A stretch of DNA of 29,873 nucleotides from a virus. The notes below the pieces were generated by a model that saw only the letters and a list, made by a program, of their open reading frames with translations, did no database searches and had not been told where the DNA came from. Location: positions 1 to 29,873 of the IMG/VR virus record IMGVR_UViG_3300044641_000973, one strand, 5' to 3'. Positions within the stretch are counted from its first letter, which is position 1; the number at the start of each line of letters is the position of its first letter. A program made the position numbers and the translations under genes. Shown here in pieces: positions 20,311-28,196 of the stretch.

Positions 20311-23044
20311 ATACTCTTATTTCTATTGTGTTAAAAGACATTGCTCCATCTATAGACGTGGCAGTTAAATCATAGGTGTTAATTCTTACATCGTCAATTG
20401 TACCCCATAAAAATTCAGTTATAAAAACAGATGCCAATGTATTGTTAAGTGACAAATAAACTTTATCTTGATTAGGAAAAGCTCCTAATAAGTCACCAGA
20501 ATAAAGACCTAGTCCTACCCTTGTCCACACTATGTCACCTATTGTATTCTCTAGTACTGTGACCGTTGGGTCTGCTGTGCCAGTCTGACTGATTGTAGCT
20601 ACATACTTCTTGTAAGGTACTACCACATCACCATTGATTGTGCCAGTGACTGTCAGGTTGCTCACTACCATACCACTCTCACTCAAAGTCTGACCATCAC
20701 CTACTATGATTCCTTTTGTACCAGCTGTGACTACATTTCCCTTGCCAAAGACTTGAGCATTAGCACCAGGTAGAATGACATTGTTATTAAAAGTATTTCT
20801 ACCTACCAATGCATCTACACCTACTCCTATCATGATGTCACCAAATGGTCGTCCTCTGCCTATCTTAAATGGTGCAAGGTCTATCTCAGTGTCAATGCTA
20901 ATTAGCTCTACCTTAGTCAGCTGTCGTTGGTTACCATTGTAGTCTTGAATCTTGTTGATGTTCCACCAAGAGTTGTCGATATAAATCTTATCATTCAGCT
21001 TAAGTGATTGAATATCTACCTCAGTCAAGTCAAACATAGCTATCAGCATCTTGCCTACATTAATCTGATTGACTGTCCTTCTCCAATAGAGATTGTATAG
21101 GTTGTTAGATGTCAGTGATATTGGCTCATAGAAGTAAAAGTCATTAGTGCCAAAGTTGATATCAAAGCTAGGAGTCAAAGCATTGTCGAAATGTCCTAGC
21201 ATTGGATAGCTTGTCAAACCAAATTCACCAGTTGTACCAAAGTCTAAGATGTCAAATGGCTGACATGACTGAACACCACCATCATACAAGATGCGGATGT
21301 TAGTGTTAGGAGCTGAGCCAACTATTGCTGGTACATAAGCTCCAAATGATGTTAAGAAAACTGGTGTTGGTGAGAAGATTAACTCTTGAGTGTCAACATC
21401 TTTCACATACTCATTATCAAAAGTGTACTCTAGCTGTCCATAAATCTCTCTAGTAGCTTGTTCATACATTGTATTAAACTCATCAGTGTCAGGAGCATAA
21501 GTTAGCTTAAGCTTCTTGTTAGTCAAGTCAGGTAAAAAGATTAATTGCTGGTCCTTGTCCTTAGCTAACTTTCTGCTCCAGTCCTTCTCAGCTCCTGAGT
21601 CATAGTACTCATCTCTATGTCTTAGCACTAAGTTGTAAGGATTGTCAACATCTTGCTCAATATACAAGTTGTACATCTGTAGGATAGACTTAACAAAATC
21701 TGACTGCTTAATCTCAGATGGTACATATTGATTGACTGATAGTGTTGAGCCAGTTACTTGAATGTTGTTACTAGGTAAGATTGACATGTTGATAGATGTC
21801 AAGTCTAGGACCACGTTAACTGGTGCTAATGTGTCAGTAGATACTGTGTACCAATTGCCAGTAGTGAATGCAGCATCTGTGTGAAATATCTCAACTCCAG
21901 TATTAAGAATTTGAATATCTGAAACGTTGACATTTGGAGTGCCATTACTAGCTGATGGTATTTGAAGCGTATTTGAGAATGTTAAAATAGTAGTGTTACC
22001 ATTTGGTAGTACTGTAGTGATTCCATTAACTACAGCAGTTGAACCATAGACTATAGGATTATCAAATCCATCTACAGAAACCCTCATAAAAACCTTATAG
22101 TACTTTGCTGGTGTATCTACATAGCAGTCCTCTCCGCTTGTATTCTCTAAAATGATTGAGCCACCAATTGTCAAGTTATAAATGTAATGCTCTCCAGCTG
22201 GTAAACTAGTATTTATTGGTGAAGTATACTCACCATCTGTAGGATTGAATATTGATTGAGTATCTACTATCTCTGTCCATCCTGAGTCAATAGCTTCTTG
22301 AAAAGTTACATTCTGACCAACTGCTTGTACATTTGTAGTAGTCCAGGTGTTTGTAGCCTCTACTAAGAAATCATTGTAATCTTGGTCATTAGTGTCACCA
22401 TTATAAGGAATTAACAGCTTATCAAATCTAGCTGAGGCTATCTCATCCCAAGTGTATGTAAATCCAGCTACAGCGAAGATTCTATCAAAGTAAGTCTTAG
22501 CATAGATGGCTGGCTTAAAGTCATTAGCATTGAAATCATTGCCATTGATATACGGCATCACATACTTATAGCCATCAGCTACAGTGTGACTGAATGACGC
22601 CACTATATCTGTAGAGCTAAATGTATGATCTAAGTCAGAGAAGTCTAAGTCAGTTAATTTAGCATTAGTGATGGCTGTGAAGAATTCTGCTCTTGTATCT
22701 TTGATTAATACCTCATAGCTTACCTCATCCTCAAATCTATTGTTAGTCTGTACCTTGCTAACTGAAACCAATTGTAATAGAGCCTCATCTAATATAGGCA
22801 CACCATTCTGAATGACTTGACACTTTGTTAGTGTATTTAGATTGAATGTACCAGCTTCTATATTGACATCATAGTAGTGGCCTAGTAGGTCATTGTTGTT
22901 TTTAGTCCCGGCAAGAGTGACAGTCTTTGAGAATGTCCCCTTACGAGATGACAAGTCTCTAATGTCACCAATACTGAAAGTGATAGGTAGTGCAAGATTC
23001 TCTGAGACATCAAGCACTCCATTAGGTAGAACTATCTTAACCAT
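20303..23044 (-). CDS. Large tail-tip / baseplate protein (913 aa)
   Basis: A 913-residue protein of the kind that follows or precedes the tape measure in Bacteroidota siphoviruses. It begins MVKIVLPNGVLDVSENLALP, has FSIGDIRDLSSRKGTFSKTV (around 24-43), seen as the conserved start of these tail proteins, then long strand-rich regions and near the C-terminus a short beta-helix-like stretch (GKGNVVTAGTKGIIVGDGQT) ending in a jelly-roll-like domain. It is probably the tail hub or tip protein that contacts the host. It overlaps both neighbours by 8 nt. Gly- and Asn-rich repeats at the end could trimerise. Confidence 0.7.
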   Translation of the reverse strand: MVKIVLPNGVLDVSENLALPITFSIGDIRDLSSRKGTFSKTVTLAGTKNNNDLLGHYYDVNIEAGTFNLNTLTKCQVIQNGVPILDEALLQLVSVSKVQTNNRFEDEVSYEVLIKDTRAEFFTAITNAKLTDLDFSDLDHTFSSTDIVASFSHTVADGYKYVMPYINGNDFNANDFKPAIYAKTYFDRIFAVAGFTYTWDEIASARFDKLLIPYNGDTNDQDYNDFLVEATNTWTTTNVQAVGQNVTFQEAIDSGWTEIVDTQSIFNPTDGEYTSPINTSLPAGEHYIYNLTIGGSIILENTSGEDCYVDTPAKYYKVFMRVSVDGFDNPIVYGSTAVVNGITTVLPNGNTTILTFSNTLQIPSASNGTPNVNVSDIQILNTGVEIFHTDAAFTTGNWYTVSTDTLAPVNVVLDLTSINMSILPSNNIQVTGSTLSVNQYVPSEIKQSDFVKSILQMYNLYIEQDVDNPYNLVLRHRDEYYDSGAEKDWSRKLAKDKDQQLIFLPDLTNKKLKLTYAPDTDEFNTMYEQATREIYGQLEYTFDNEYVKDVDTQELIFSPTPVFLTSFGAYVPAIVGSAPNTNIRILYDGGVQSCQPFDILDFGTTGEFGLTSYPMLGHFDNALTPSFDINFGTNDFYFYEPISLTSNNLYNLYWRRTVNQINVGKMLIAMFDLTEVDIQSLKLNDKIYIDNSWWNINKIQDYNGNQRQLTKVELISIDTEIDLAPFKIGRGRPFGDIMIGVGVDALVGRNTFNNNVILPGANAQVFGKGNVVTAGTKGIIVGDGQTLSESGMVVSNLTVTGTINGDVVVPYKKYVATISQTGTADPTVTVLENTIGDIVWTRVGLGLYSGDLLGAFPNQDKVYLSLNNTLASVFITEFLWGTIDDVRINTYDLTATSIDGAMSFNTIEIRVYE

Positions 23045-24530
23045 TGATTATGTCGTTGTTACCTATTCTAACTTGAATAGATTGCTTAATTAGATTCTTA
23101 TTGCGTTGCTTAAATACCTCAAATGTGTTAGTGGTCACGTTGCAACTCACATACTCAGTACTCTCAGGAACGTGAATAACACATCCATCCTCATCAAATA
23201 GTACAGCTCCATCCTCTGTGATGTGATATAGCACATTCTTGATGTAAGTCTGTGGTGATGTTAGTAACTGCTGGAAATAATCTCCCTCAGCTTCTGTCAT
23301 AAAGTTGGTAGATAAGTCATAGAGCTTAGTGAGCTCAGTGTTGATGTTGACTGTACCTTGTTCATAACTTTTATACTGCCACTGACCATCTACTACACTA
23401 CCAGGTACATCTTGATTGTAAGTCTGTCTAGTGATGTTGCCTCTCTCGTATGCCTTAAGCTGGAAAGCAAAGCTACTCCATGAGCCTAATCTATCTAAGA
23501 ACACAATGTGACTCTCTGAGATTAACATTCTTCTATCTATGTTTACCTTGTACTTGATTGACTTTTGAGTCTGTGGAGAACCATCAACATACCAAACTTC
23601 ATAGCTAGTAGTATCATTTTTTACCAATGGAGCTGTGCCACTGATAACAGTCAATGATCCATAGTTATTAGGACCAACTGCAACACCTTTGATAGTCTGA
23701 CTACCAGCTACTACCTTAGAGAATAAATCTCCATTGTCATTTTGAAAGTATACCTTACCACCTGGTGCAACTCCAAAGCCACGCATGTTTAACCATAAAT
23801 CTTGACCAGGTGTGCAACTAAATTCTTGAGGCTGGTCTGTTAGCCATTCCTTAGTAGTACCGTCAAGCTCATAGTCAGTCTCATCCCAATATGGGAACTC
23901 AAGCCAAGGGTAAACACCATTGAAGACAAATTTGTCAAGTGTTGATATTATGTCTAAGTCTATAGTCTTTCTCTTATCAGCATACTCAACTACTCCATTG
24001 ATAGTAGCATCTGTTACTCCTGACCATAGAGCATTGATTGTAAAGTTAGTGGTGCCAGTTATAGCTATCACAGTGTGAAGTCCCTCAACACCAGGATTAG
24101 CAACTCCACTATCAGCTTGAGTGATATTCACCTGGTCACCTACTTGAAATGGATGTGTAGCTGTGATGCGTACATTGCCACTATTATCAGTCAGTGATGC
24201 TGTGTAGCTCATGTCAAAGATATACTCTTCTCCAAATTTAACATCATAGCCAAAGTAGCTATTAGACGCATCATAGAAAGTAGTGATTGAAGGATTGAAG
24301 TCAAAGCTCACTGAGTTGCTCAGTAGCTTAGACAAATCTTGCTCACCATAGCCAGTGCCAAATGTAGGTAGTGCCTTGTAGTATCCTATTCTTAGATTAG
24401 TCACTGAGTCAAAGACCTCAAAGATATATCTGAAGCCTGACTTATTCTTGTTAGTTGAGTCAATTATAAACTTGCACTCATTATAAGCTGGTGTGAAGTC
24501 CTGAGGCTGTGCTATGATTGTTTGTGCCAT
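23037..24530 (-). CDS. Tail protein upstream of tail tip (497 aa)
   Basis: A 497-residue strand-rich protein beginning MAQTIIAQPQDFTPAYNECK, a pattern I associate with distal tail proteins of Bacteroidota phages. It includes an inserted domain with HPFQVGDQVNITQADSG (around 127-143), resembling small OB-like or Ig-like inserts of tail proteins. It lies between terminase and the tail tip. Placing distal tail genes right after terminase is unusual. The start is 1 nt after TACAATATAGG. The exact role, distal tail or tail tip, is inferred from position. Confidence 0.6.
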   Translation of the reverse strand: MAQTIIAQPQDFTPAYNECKFIIDSTNKNKSGFRYIFEVFDSVTNLRIGYYKALPTFGTGYGEQDLSKLLSNSVSFDFNPSITTFYDASNSYFGYDVKFGEEYIFDMSYTASLTDNSGNVRITATHPFQVGDQVNITQADSGVANPGVEGLHTVIAITGTTNFTINALWSGVTDATINGVVEYADKRKTIDLDIISTLDKFVFNGVYPWLEFPYWDETDYELDGTTKEWLTDQPQEFSCTPGQDLWLNMRGFGVAPGGKVYFQNDNGDLFSKVVAGSQTIKGVAVGPNNYGSLTVISGTAPLVKNDTTSYEVWYVDGSPQTQKSIKYKVNIDRRMLISESHIVFLDRLGSWSSFAFQLKAYERGNITRQTYNQDVPGSVVDGQWQYKSYEQGTVNINTELTKLYDLSTNFMTEAEGDYFQQLLTSPQTYIKNVLYHITEDGAVLFDEDGCVIHVPESTEYVSCNVTTNTFEVFKQRNKNLIKQSIQVRIGNNDIING

Positions 24531-24531
24531 A

Positions 24532-24542
24532 CCTATATTGTA
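24532..24542 (-). promoter_or_regulatory. TACAATATAGG start-site motif, copy 4
   Basis: Exact TACAATATAGG on the minus strand, 1 nt before the ATG at 24530. It lies in the 29-base gap after the large terminase gene, at the head of the tail-tip block. Confidence 0.65.
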
Positions 24543-24559
24543 TTTTTATTAGAATTCAA

Positions 24560-25711
24560 TTAGAAGGATAGATAGCTGTCATCTGTGAAGTATTCCTTCT
24601 TGATGTAGGTTGCAGCGTATCTGATTGCATCCATAGCATCATCCCAAAGTTTGACTGGTTCATCTGTGATTGTGTCACCTATTTTTTTCCACTTGTAATT
24701 CTCATATTCTTTCTTGATAGCTGGATGGTCCTCACAGAATACACCAAAGGTCTTTATGTTATCTATCCCTTGCTTGACTACCTTGTTGGCATTCTCAATG
24801 TAATAACCAGCTCTATCAATCTCAGCTATTGTTTCAGGTCGAGAGTAGTCAGCTAGAATGTTGATGCTCTTCTCAATTCCTAACTGATCCATTCTTGCTA
24901 TCAAGTCAGTAGTGGTCAAGTAGCTCTCATAGATGATAGGCTCAATGTAGATGTCTTTGTCTCTCCAGTATACTCTGACTAATGCTGTAGGGTGATTGTA
25001 ACCAAAGTCAAGCCCATAGACATAGTCAGTAAACTTAGCTGGTCTATGCTTAACAAATGACCAATTAGAATAGATGTTACTCTTACTGATAGCCTTCTCT
25101 CCTAGTGCATAGATTTGATACTGTGCCTCATCTGTTCTCTTCAAGTCTTCAATCTGTCGCTTGATGCTCTCAGGTAGGAATGGATTGTCTTTGTAAGTTG
25201 ACTTTATTAGGATGCTCTCTTCAGCGGGCAACTCATAGAGCCACGAATTACTCTCAGATGGATTGTAGTCAAATATCAGCTTACCTTCTGTTCTCATATT
25301 GAGCTGAGTGAAGTCATCATAGTATAGCTCATTGGCTTCATTGCACCATGCAAGGTCTCGCTTTCTACCTCTAATCTTCTGCTCATCATCCACTGAGAAG
25401 AATTCAACTATTGAGCCATTGCCAAATGTGTAGATGTGTTCTGACTTGTTATGCCTTGCCACGTCATAGATTTCTAAGCTCTTCATTATCTCTAAGAAGT
25501 CTCTCATCACAGTAGCTCTCAATGCTGGGAAAGTCTTTCTAATGATTGACACTACCTTGTTAGGATTCTGTAGACAATAGACAATAATCAACTGACATAA
25601 GCTGTAGGTCTTTGATGACCTTGAGCCACCCTCATTGATTATAAATCTATGACTTGAGTCATTTAGTGCCTCGTGATTCTTTTGAAATATTACAGTTGAA
25701 TTTAGCTCCAT
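24560..25711 (-). CDS. Terminase large subunit
   Basis: A 383-residue DNA-packaging motor, PBSX-like (Terminase_3). The N-terminal ATPase has Walker A EGGSRSSKT (27-35) and Walker B DLAWCNEANE (119-128, ending in the catalytic Glu). The C-terminal nuclease has Asp235 in GLDFGYNHP (233-241), Asp288 in ADYSRPET (287-294) and Asp361 in AMDAIRYA (359-366), an RNase H-like triad. The enzyme cuts concatemers and pumps DNA into the prohead through the portal. I use ATG 25711; two codons upstream an in-frame TTG could extend it to 25717. It is preceded by the small subunit gene. Confidence 0.93.
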   Translation of the reverse strand: MELNSTVIFQKNHEALNDSSHRFIINEGGSRSSKTYSLCQLIIVYCLQNPNKVVSIIRKTFPALRATVMRDFLEIMKSLEIYDVARHNKSEHIYTFGNGSIVEFFSVDDEQKIRGRKRDLAWCNEANELYYDDFTQLNMRTEGKLIFDYNPSESNSWLYELPAEESILIKSTYKDNPFLPESIKRQIEDLKRTDEAQYQIYALGEKAISKSNIYSNWSFVKHRPAKFTDYVYGLDFGYNHPTALVRVYWRDKDIYIEPIIYESYLTTTDLIARMDQLGIEKSINILADYSRPETIAEIDRAGYYIENANKVVKQGIDNIKTFGVFCEDHPAIKKEYENYKWKKIGDTITDEPVKLWDDAMDAIRYAATYIKKEYFTDDSYLSF

Positions 25712-25763
25712 AGACAAATCATACCACTATTAGTAGTACTTATATTTATTATTATTAAGAATA

Positions 25764-26189
25764 TTACTCTTTATTAGAAGTAATAATATTAACCTTTATC
25801 TCAGAGATAGCTTCACCTTTTGTGGTAGTATCAACTCTCTCAGTCAGGTTGTTTAGTCTCTGAGTTATGGATGCATTGTACTGCCCAGTCATCCCACCTT
25901 CAATCTGATCATGTCGGATAGCTTCCTCTATGCGTGTACAGATTGTGGCATAATCAGTATATCTATCTTCTTTATTTGAAAAATAATCAGTCACTGTACA
26001 TCCATTATCAGCAGCATAACTTCTGAAACCTACTTGCGTCAATGGTCTCTCTAATGGGATAGCAGTTGCCTCGCCAGTTTTATTAGAGAGTGAGTATTGA
26101 TATCTAGGATTAGCTTTGCACCAATCTCTATAAGAAACAAATAACTCCCACATTTTCTCAGGAGTCTCTATGTACTTCTTCTTATACAT
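25764..26189 (-). CDS. Terminase small subunit-like protein, start corrected
   Basis: A 141-residue helical protein: MYKKKYIETPEKMWELFVSY at the start, PLERPLTQVGFRSYAADNGC near residue 60, and CTRIEEAIRHDQIEGGMTGQ (around 93-112), the usual layout of small terminase-like proteins in Bacteroidota phages. Its HTH-like middle would bind the packaging site. I place the start at 26189, where ATG overlaps the previous stop by 8 nt; a longer in-frame version to 26234 lies in another frame of the upstream gene. It precedes the large subunit. Confidence 0.8.
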   Translation of the reverse strand: MYKKKYIETPEKMWELFVSYRDWCKANPRYQYSLSNKTGEATAIPLERPLTQVGFRSYAADNGCTVTDYFSNKEDRYTDYATICTRIEEAIRHDQIEGGMTGQYNASITQRLNNLTERVDTTTKGEAISEIKVNIITSNKE

Positions 26190-26487
26190 TGTCTGTATTA
26201 ACCTTCTTTGTACGTTTCTTTTTAACTGGGACATCTATTGCCTTAAGAAATTCAGGTGATAAATCATTTTCAGATATTGGTCCTACAATTCCTTTATATT
26301 CAATAACAGTAGACTCAGGAGCTGTAACAGTCACTACCTCTTCAAAGATGTGCTTAAGTCCAATTGTCTGATAGTATTTCACTTTACTAAGGTCAAGTTT
26401 ATCAACTACGATAGTCTGAGTGCCTTTAAATCTGTCATAGATTTTAACAGTTTTACCTACGAATTCTGGTTTAATTGTGTATTCCAT
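26182..26487 (-). CDS. Small hypothetical protein before terminase (101 aa)
   Basis: A 101-residue protein with a strand-rich N-terminus (MEYTIKPEFVGKTVKIYDRF), then GLKHIFEEV (around 43-51) and a basic tail (KKKRTKKVNTDNV, 89-101). Short proteins of this type are often found directly before terminase genes in Bacteroidota phages; their function is unknown. It starts 16 nt after a TACAATATAGG motif, in the tail end of the sigma-like gene, and is probably the first gene of the packaging and tail operon. Confidence 0.65.
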   Translation of the reverse strand: MEYTIKPEFVGKTVKIYDRFKGTQTIVVDKLDLSKVKYYQTIGLKHIFEEVVTVTAPESTVIEYKGIVGPISENDLSPEFLKAIDVPVKKKRTKKVNTDNV

Positions 26488-26491
26488 AATT

Positions 26492-27022
26492 TTAGTCTTT
26501 ATACCTATATTGTATCAGTTTTATATTTTGTTTTATTTCTTTGATTAGAAAGAAAGCCGATGTGCTATTGATGTCAAAGTACTTAGCTAGAGCAGTCTGA
26601 GTAGAGTGACCTTTGTCATAGTATGCCTCAAATATAATCTTTTTTATCCTATCATCCAAAGAGTTACGGTATATCTCCACCATTGCCTTCTTGAAGTTAT
26701 AGCTCTCTTCAAGGTTAACCTTATGCTCAATGTCAGATGGATCATCTAGTGAGTCACCAAGATACTCATGTGATCTGTAGATGTCATCTTTCTTGGTCCT
26801 TGAGCCTTGAGTCCATATTAGCTCATATTTGATAGTGTTTAGTAGATAGCTCTTAGCCTTGTCTTCTGTTACCTCATCCATTTCTAGCTTAACACAATGA
26901 AGGTAAGCATTATTTATGACAGCATCAGCTTCTATAGAGCTAGGTATTTTGAGTCGTTGAATGAAGTGCTTAGTGTATTTTAGCACCTCTGTGTAGTTTT
27001 TTTGGATGTATTGGTCAAGCAT
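26492..27022 (-). CDS. Sigma-like RNA polymerase factor
   Basis: A protein of 176 residues from ATG 27022 (or 179 from ATG 27031; the longer frame begins with TTG). It resembles sigma-70 family proteins: a region-2-like part with IEADAVINNAYLHCVKLEMD and KSYLLNTIKYELIWTQGSRT, and a region-4-like HTH near the end, DKGHSTQTALAKYFDINSTS followed by AFFLIKEIKQNI. Such factors often direct phage late transcription. It is the last gene of the preceding unit, immediately before the packaging genes, and its final codons contain one copy of TACAATATAGG. It is coupled to the previous gene by an 8-nt overlap. Confidence 0.75.
   Translation of the reverse strand: MLDQYIQKNYTEVLKYTKHFIQRLKIPSSIEADAVINNAYLHCVKLEMDEVTEDKAKSYLLNTIKYELIWTQGSRTKKDDIYRSHEYLGDSLDDPSDIEHKVNLEESYNFKKAMVEIYRNSLDDRIKKIIFEAYYDKGHSTQTALAKYFDINSTSAFFLIKEIKQNIKLIQYRYKD
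26504..26514 (-). promoter_or_regulatory. TACAATATAGG start-site motif, copy 5
   Basis: Exact TACAATATAGG on the minus strand, located in the last codons of the sigma-like gene, 16 nt before the ATG at 26487. Unlike the other four it is not adjacent to the start, which favours a promoter over a ribosome-binding function. Confidence 0.6.
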
Positions 27023-27218
27023 TCTTTTCATACCAGGATAAAAAGTCCTTATACCATACTTTTCTTCTAACTGTAGAGCAAAAGCACTCTTTATCAATAA
27101 CTTTAGTCTGAGCCACTTTAATCTGTTTGAGTTGATTAAGTGACCTCTTTGTCATAATCTCACTCTCAGGTAGTGCTATAATAGACTCTATGAGTTGTAT
27201 ATCAGTTTGTTCAAGCAT
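27015..27218 (-). CDS. Small hypothetical protein with CFC motif (67 aa)
   Basis: I place the start at the ATG at 27218 (MLEQTDIQLIESIIALPESE, 67 residues); the longer frame to 27302 would overlap the membrane protein by over 100 nt. The C-terminal part, DKECFCSTVRRKVWYKDFLSWYE (in parts: ECFCSTVRRK then WYKDFLSWYE), is one I associate with short Bacteroidota phage proteins near the sigma-like gene. Function is unknown; the CFC could bind metal. It overlaps the membrane protein gene upstream by 31 nt and the sigma-like gene by 8 nt. Confidence 0.6.
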   Translation of the reverse strand: MLEQTDIQLIESIIALPESEIMTKRSLNQLKQIKVAQTKVIDKECFCSTVRRKVWYKDFLSWYEKNA

Positions 27219-27415
27219 ACTGCTGTGAGTGAAGTGGCACAAGCCACAGTGAATGATTGTGAGTAGATTAGTGCAGTCCAAAATGACATACACTTCCAGC
27301 ATCCTAGAGCAGTGTGTAGCCAGTCAGGTAGAATAAATCTATCAATGAAGTTCTGAATTGGCTCAAAGTTAACAAACCACCAGGTAGCTACTAATGAAGT
27401 AAAAAAAGCTGTCAT
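27188..27415 (-). CDS. Small membrane protein with CWKC motif (75 aa)
   Basis: A 75-residue protein with two hydrophobic stretches (about 2-16 and 43-66) and a CWKCMSFW motif at 39-46, giving a C-x-x-C-x-x-F-W pattern like DUF1360-type membrane proteins found in phages. Membrane location is likely; the role is not known. It begins after a hairpin at 27442-27462, so it may head the unit that includes the sigma-like gene. Confidence 0.6.
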   Translation of the reverse strand: MTAFFTSLVATWWFVNFEPIQNFIDRFILPDWLHTALGCWKCMSFWTALIYSQSFTVACATSLTAVCLNKLIYNS

Positions 27416-27441
27416 GTGTGTAAAGTTAGTTAATATTTATA

Positions 27442-27462
27442 AAGGGAGCTGTTAACTCCCTT
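27442..27462 (-). terminator. Hairpin overlapping the HTH gene stop, weak terminator
   Basis: On the minus strand AAGGGAG (27456-27462) pairs perfectly with CTCCCTT (27442-27448) across a 7-nt loop that contains the TAA stop of the HTH gene, followed by TTATAAATATT rather than a clean T run. Termination would be partial. Confidence 0.45.
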
Positions 27463-27685
27463 GATTTATGTACCATTTAAACCACTTCTCATAGAATGAG
27501 TCTTTAACAGTGTTGCCAGTTAGAAACCTAGATAATTGTGAGCCATTAACTCCAATGTCCTCAGCTATGTGAGTCTGCTTGTATCTGTTGGTCATTCTCA
27601 GGTTAGTCTGTTCTATCATCCACTCTTTGACTGAGAAGTTTTTATCTGTTAAGATAGTGATAGTATGCATCTTTGACAAATCCAT
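27452..27685 (-). CDS. Small HTH DNA-binding protein (77 aa)
   Basis: A 77-residue protein (or 72 residues from Met6) with a helix-turn-helix near its middle, TNRYKQTHIAEDIGVNGSQL followed by SRFLTGN (residues 32-58), resembling Cro/XRE-type HTH. The C-terminus is aromatic (FYEKWFKWYINQGS). It may regulate phage transcription. Its stop codon lies in the loop of a hairpin. It overlaps the end of the upstream small membrane protein by 44 nt. Confidence 0.65.
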   Translation of the reverse strand: MDLSKMHTITILTDKNFSVKEWMIEQTNLRMTNRYKQTHIAEDIGVNGSQLSRFLTGNTVKDSFYEKWFKWYINQGS

Positions 27686-27821
27686 AGATAAAGTAAATTA
27701 GTATTAATATTGAAACGATTGTGACTCCTCTTTTGCCTAGAAAGTAGTGCATGCCATAAAAAAACAAGCCAAATGTAGCCATAAGGCATAGCACTACTAT
27801 GATGTACTTAACTAGTCTCAT
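27642..27821 (-). CDS. Small two-TM membrane protein (59 aa)
   Basis: A 59-residue frame starting at the ATG at 27821, which overlaps the DUF3127 stop as TAATG. It starts MRLVKYIIVVLCLMATFGLF and has two hydrophobic helices (about 5-23 and 33-48) separated by a short basic loop (FLGKRG), ending in a Tyr-rich tail. It overlaps the HTH gene by 44 nt. The family is unknown. Overlap coupling and the clear membrane pattern are the evidence; a direct role cannot be read. Confidence 0.6.
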   Translation of the reverse strand: MRLVKYIIVVLCLMATFGLFFYGMHYFLGKRGVTIVSILILIYFIYGFVKDAYYHYLNR

Positions 27822-28099
27822 TAGAATAGCTTAGAGATTACTTTTAGAGCATTCAAGCTCACATAGTGTGTGCCATTGTATTCTCTACCTCTTAGCTCAA
27901 ATGTTACCTCTACTACTTCATTCACCTGAATAAAGTCTAGTAGGTCAATGTTATCATTCACTAATTGGAATTTCACCTCTTGAGGATACTTGTCATCAGG
28001 GTTACCTACTCTTAGGATAAATTCTTGTATCTTGAACTTCTCAGATACTTGTTTCATTGGCAATTTATTGATGATTGCTCCAGTTGTTGTGTGTGTCAT
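27821..28099 (-). CDS. DUF3127 protein, putative OB-fold ssDNA-binding protein
   Basis: A 92-residue protein with the DUF3127 pattern: a Gly-rich start (TTTGAIINKLPMKQVSEKFK), QEFILRVGN (around 25-33), YPQEVKFQLVNDNIDLLDFI (around 38-57), and RGREYNGTHYVSLNALKVI near the end. DUF3127 proteins are small OB-fold proteins found mainly in Bacteroidota; single-strand DNA binding is inferred, and fits the neighbouring recombination genes. A terminator-like structure lies just upstream (28122-28180), whose 5' arm could instead pair with the start of this gene. Confidence 0.85.
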   Translation of the reverse strand: MTHTTTGAIINKLPMKQVSEKFKIQEFILRVGNPDDKYPQEVKFQLVNDNIDLLDFIQVNEVVEVTFELRGREYNGTHYVSLNALKVISKLF

Positions 28100-28121
28100 A
28101 TTATTTGTTTACTTGTTACTT

Positions 28122-28180
28122 AAAAAACCCCTCCAACTGTATTTTAATTTAATTGCCAGACTTCGAGTAACTGGAGGGGT
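28122..28180 (-). terminator. Long-loop terminator or attenuator before DUF3127
   Basis: On the minus strand ACCCCTCCA (28172-28180) pairs perfectly with TGGAGGGGT (28127-28135), then five more T (TTTTT). The 36-base loop contains a nested hairpin (CCAG/CTGG and ACT/AGT arms). It lies in the 97-base gap before the DUF3127 gene, and read-through seems needed since no promoter is seen after it. Confidence 0.7.
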
Positions 28181-28196
28181 AGACTTTGCCGAGCCT

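Noticed and set aside
25718-25763. Packaging (cos/pac) site before the large terminase gene
   Set aside because: The gap holds only an imperfect palindrome around the ACTACTAATAGTGGT segment; no further evidence for a cut site.
27219-27302. Longer start of the CFC-motif protein
   Set aside because: It would overlap the membrane protein by more than 100 nt; the Met at 27218 gives an overlap of 31 nt and a protein that looks normal from its first residue.
28122-28180. Possible tRNA or tRNA-like structure
   Set aside because: The stem is tRNA-like in size, but there is no anticodon arm, T-arm consensus or CCA-compatible end; a terminator or attenuator explains it better.
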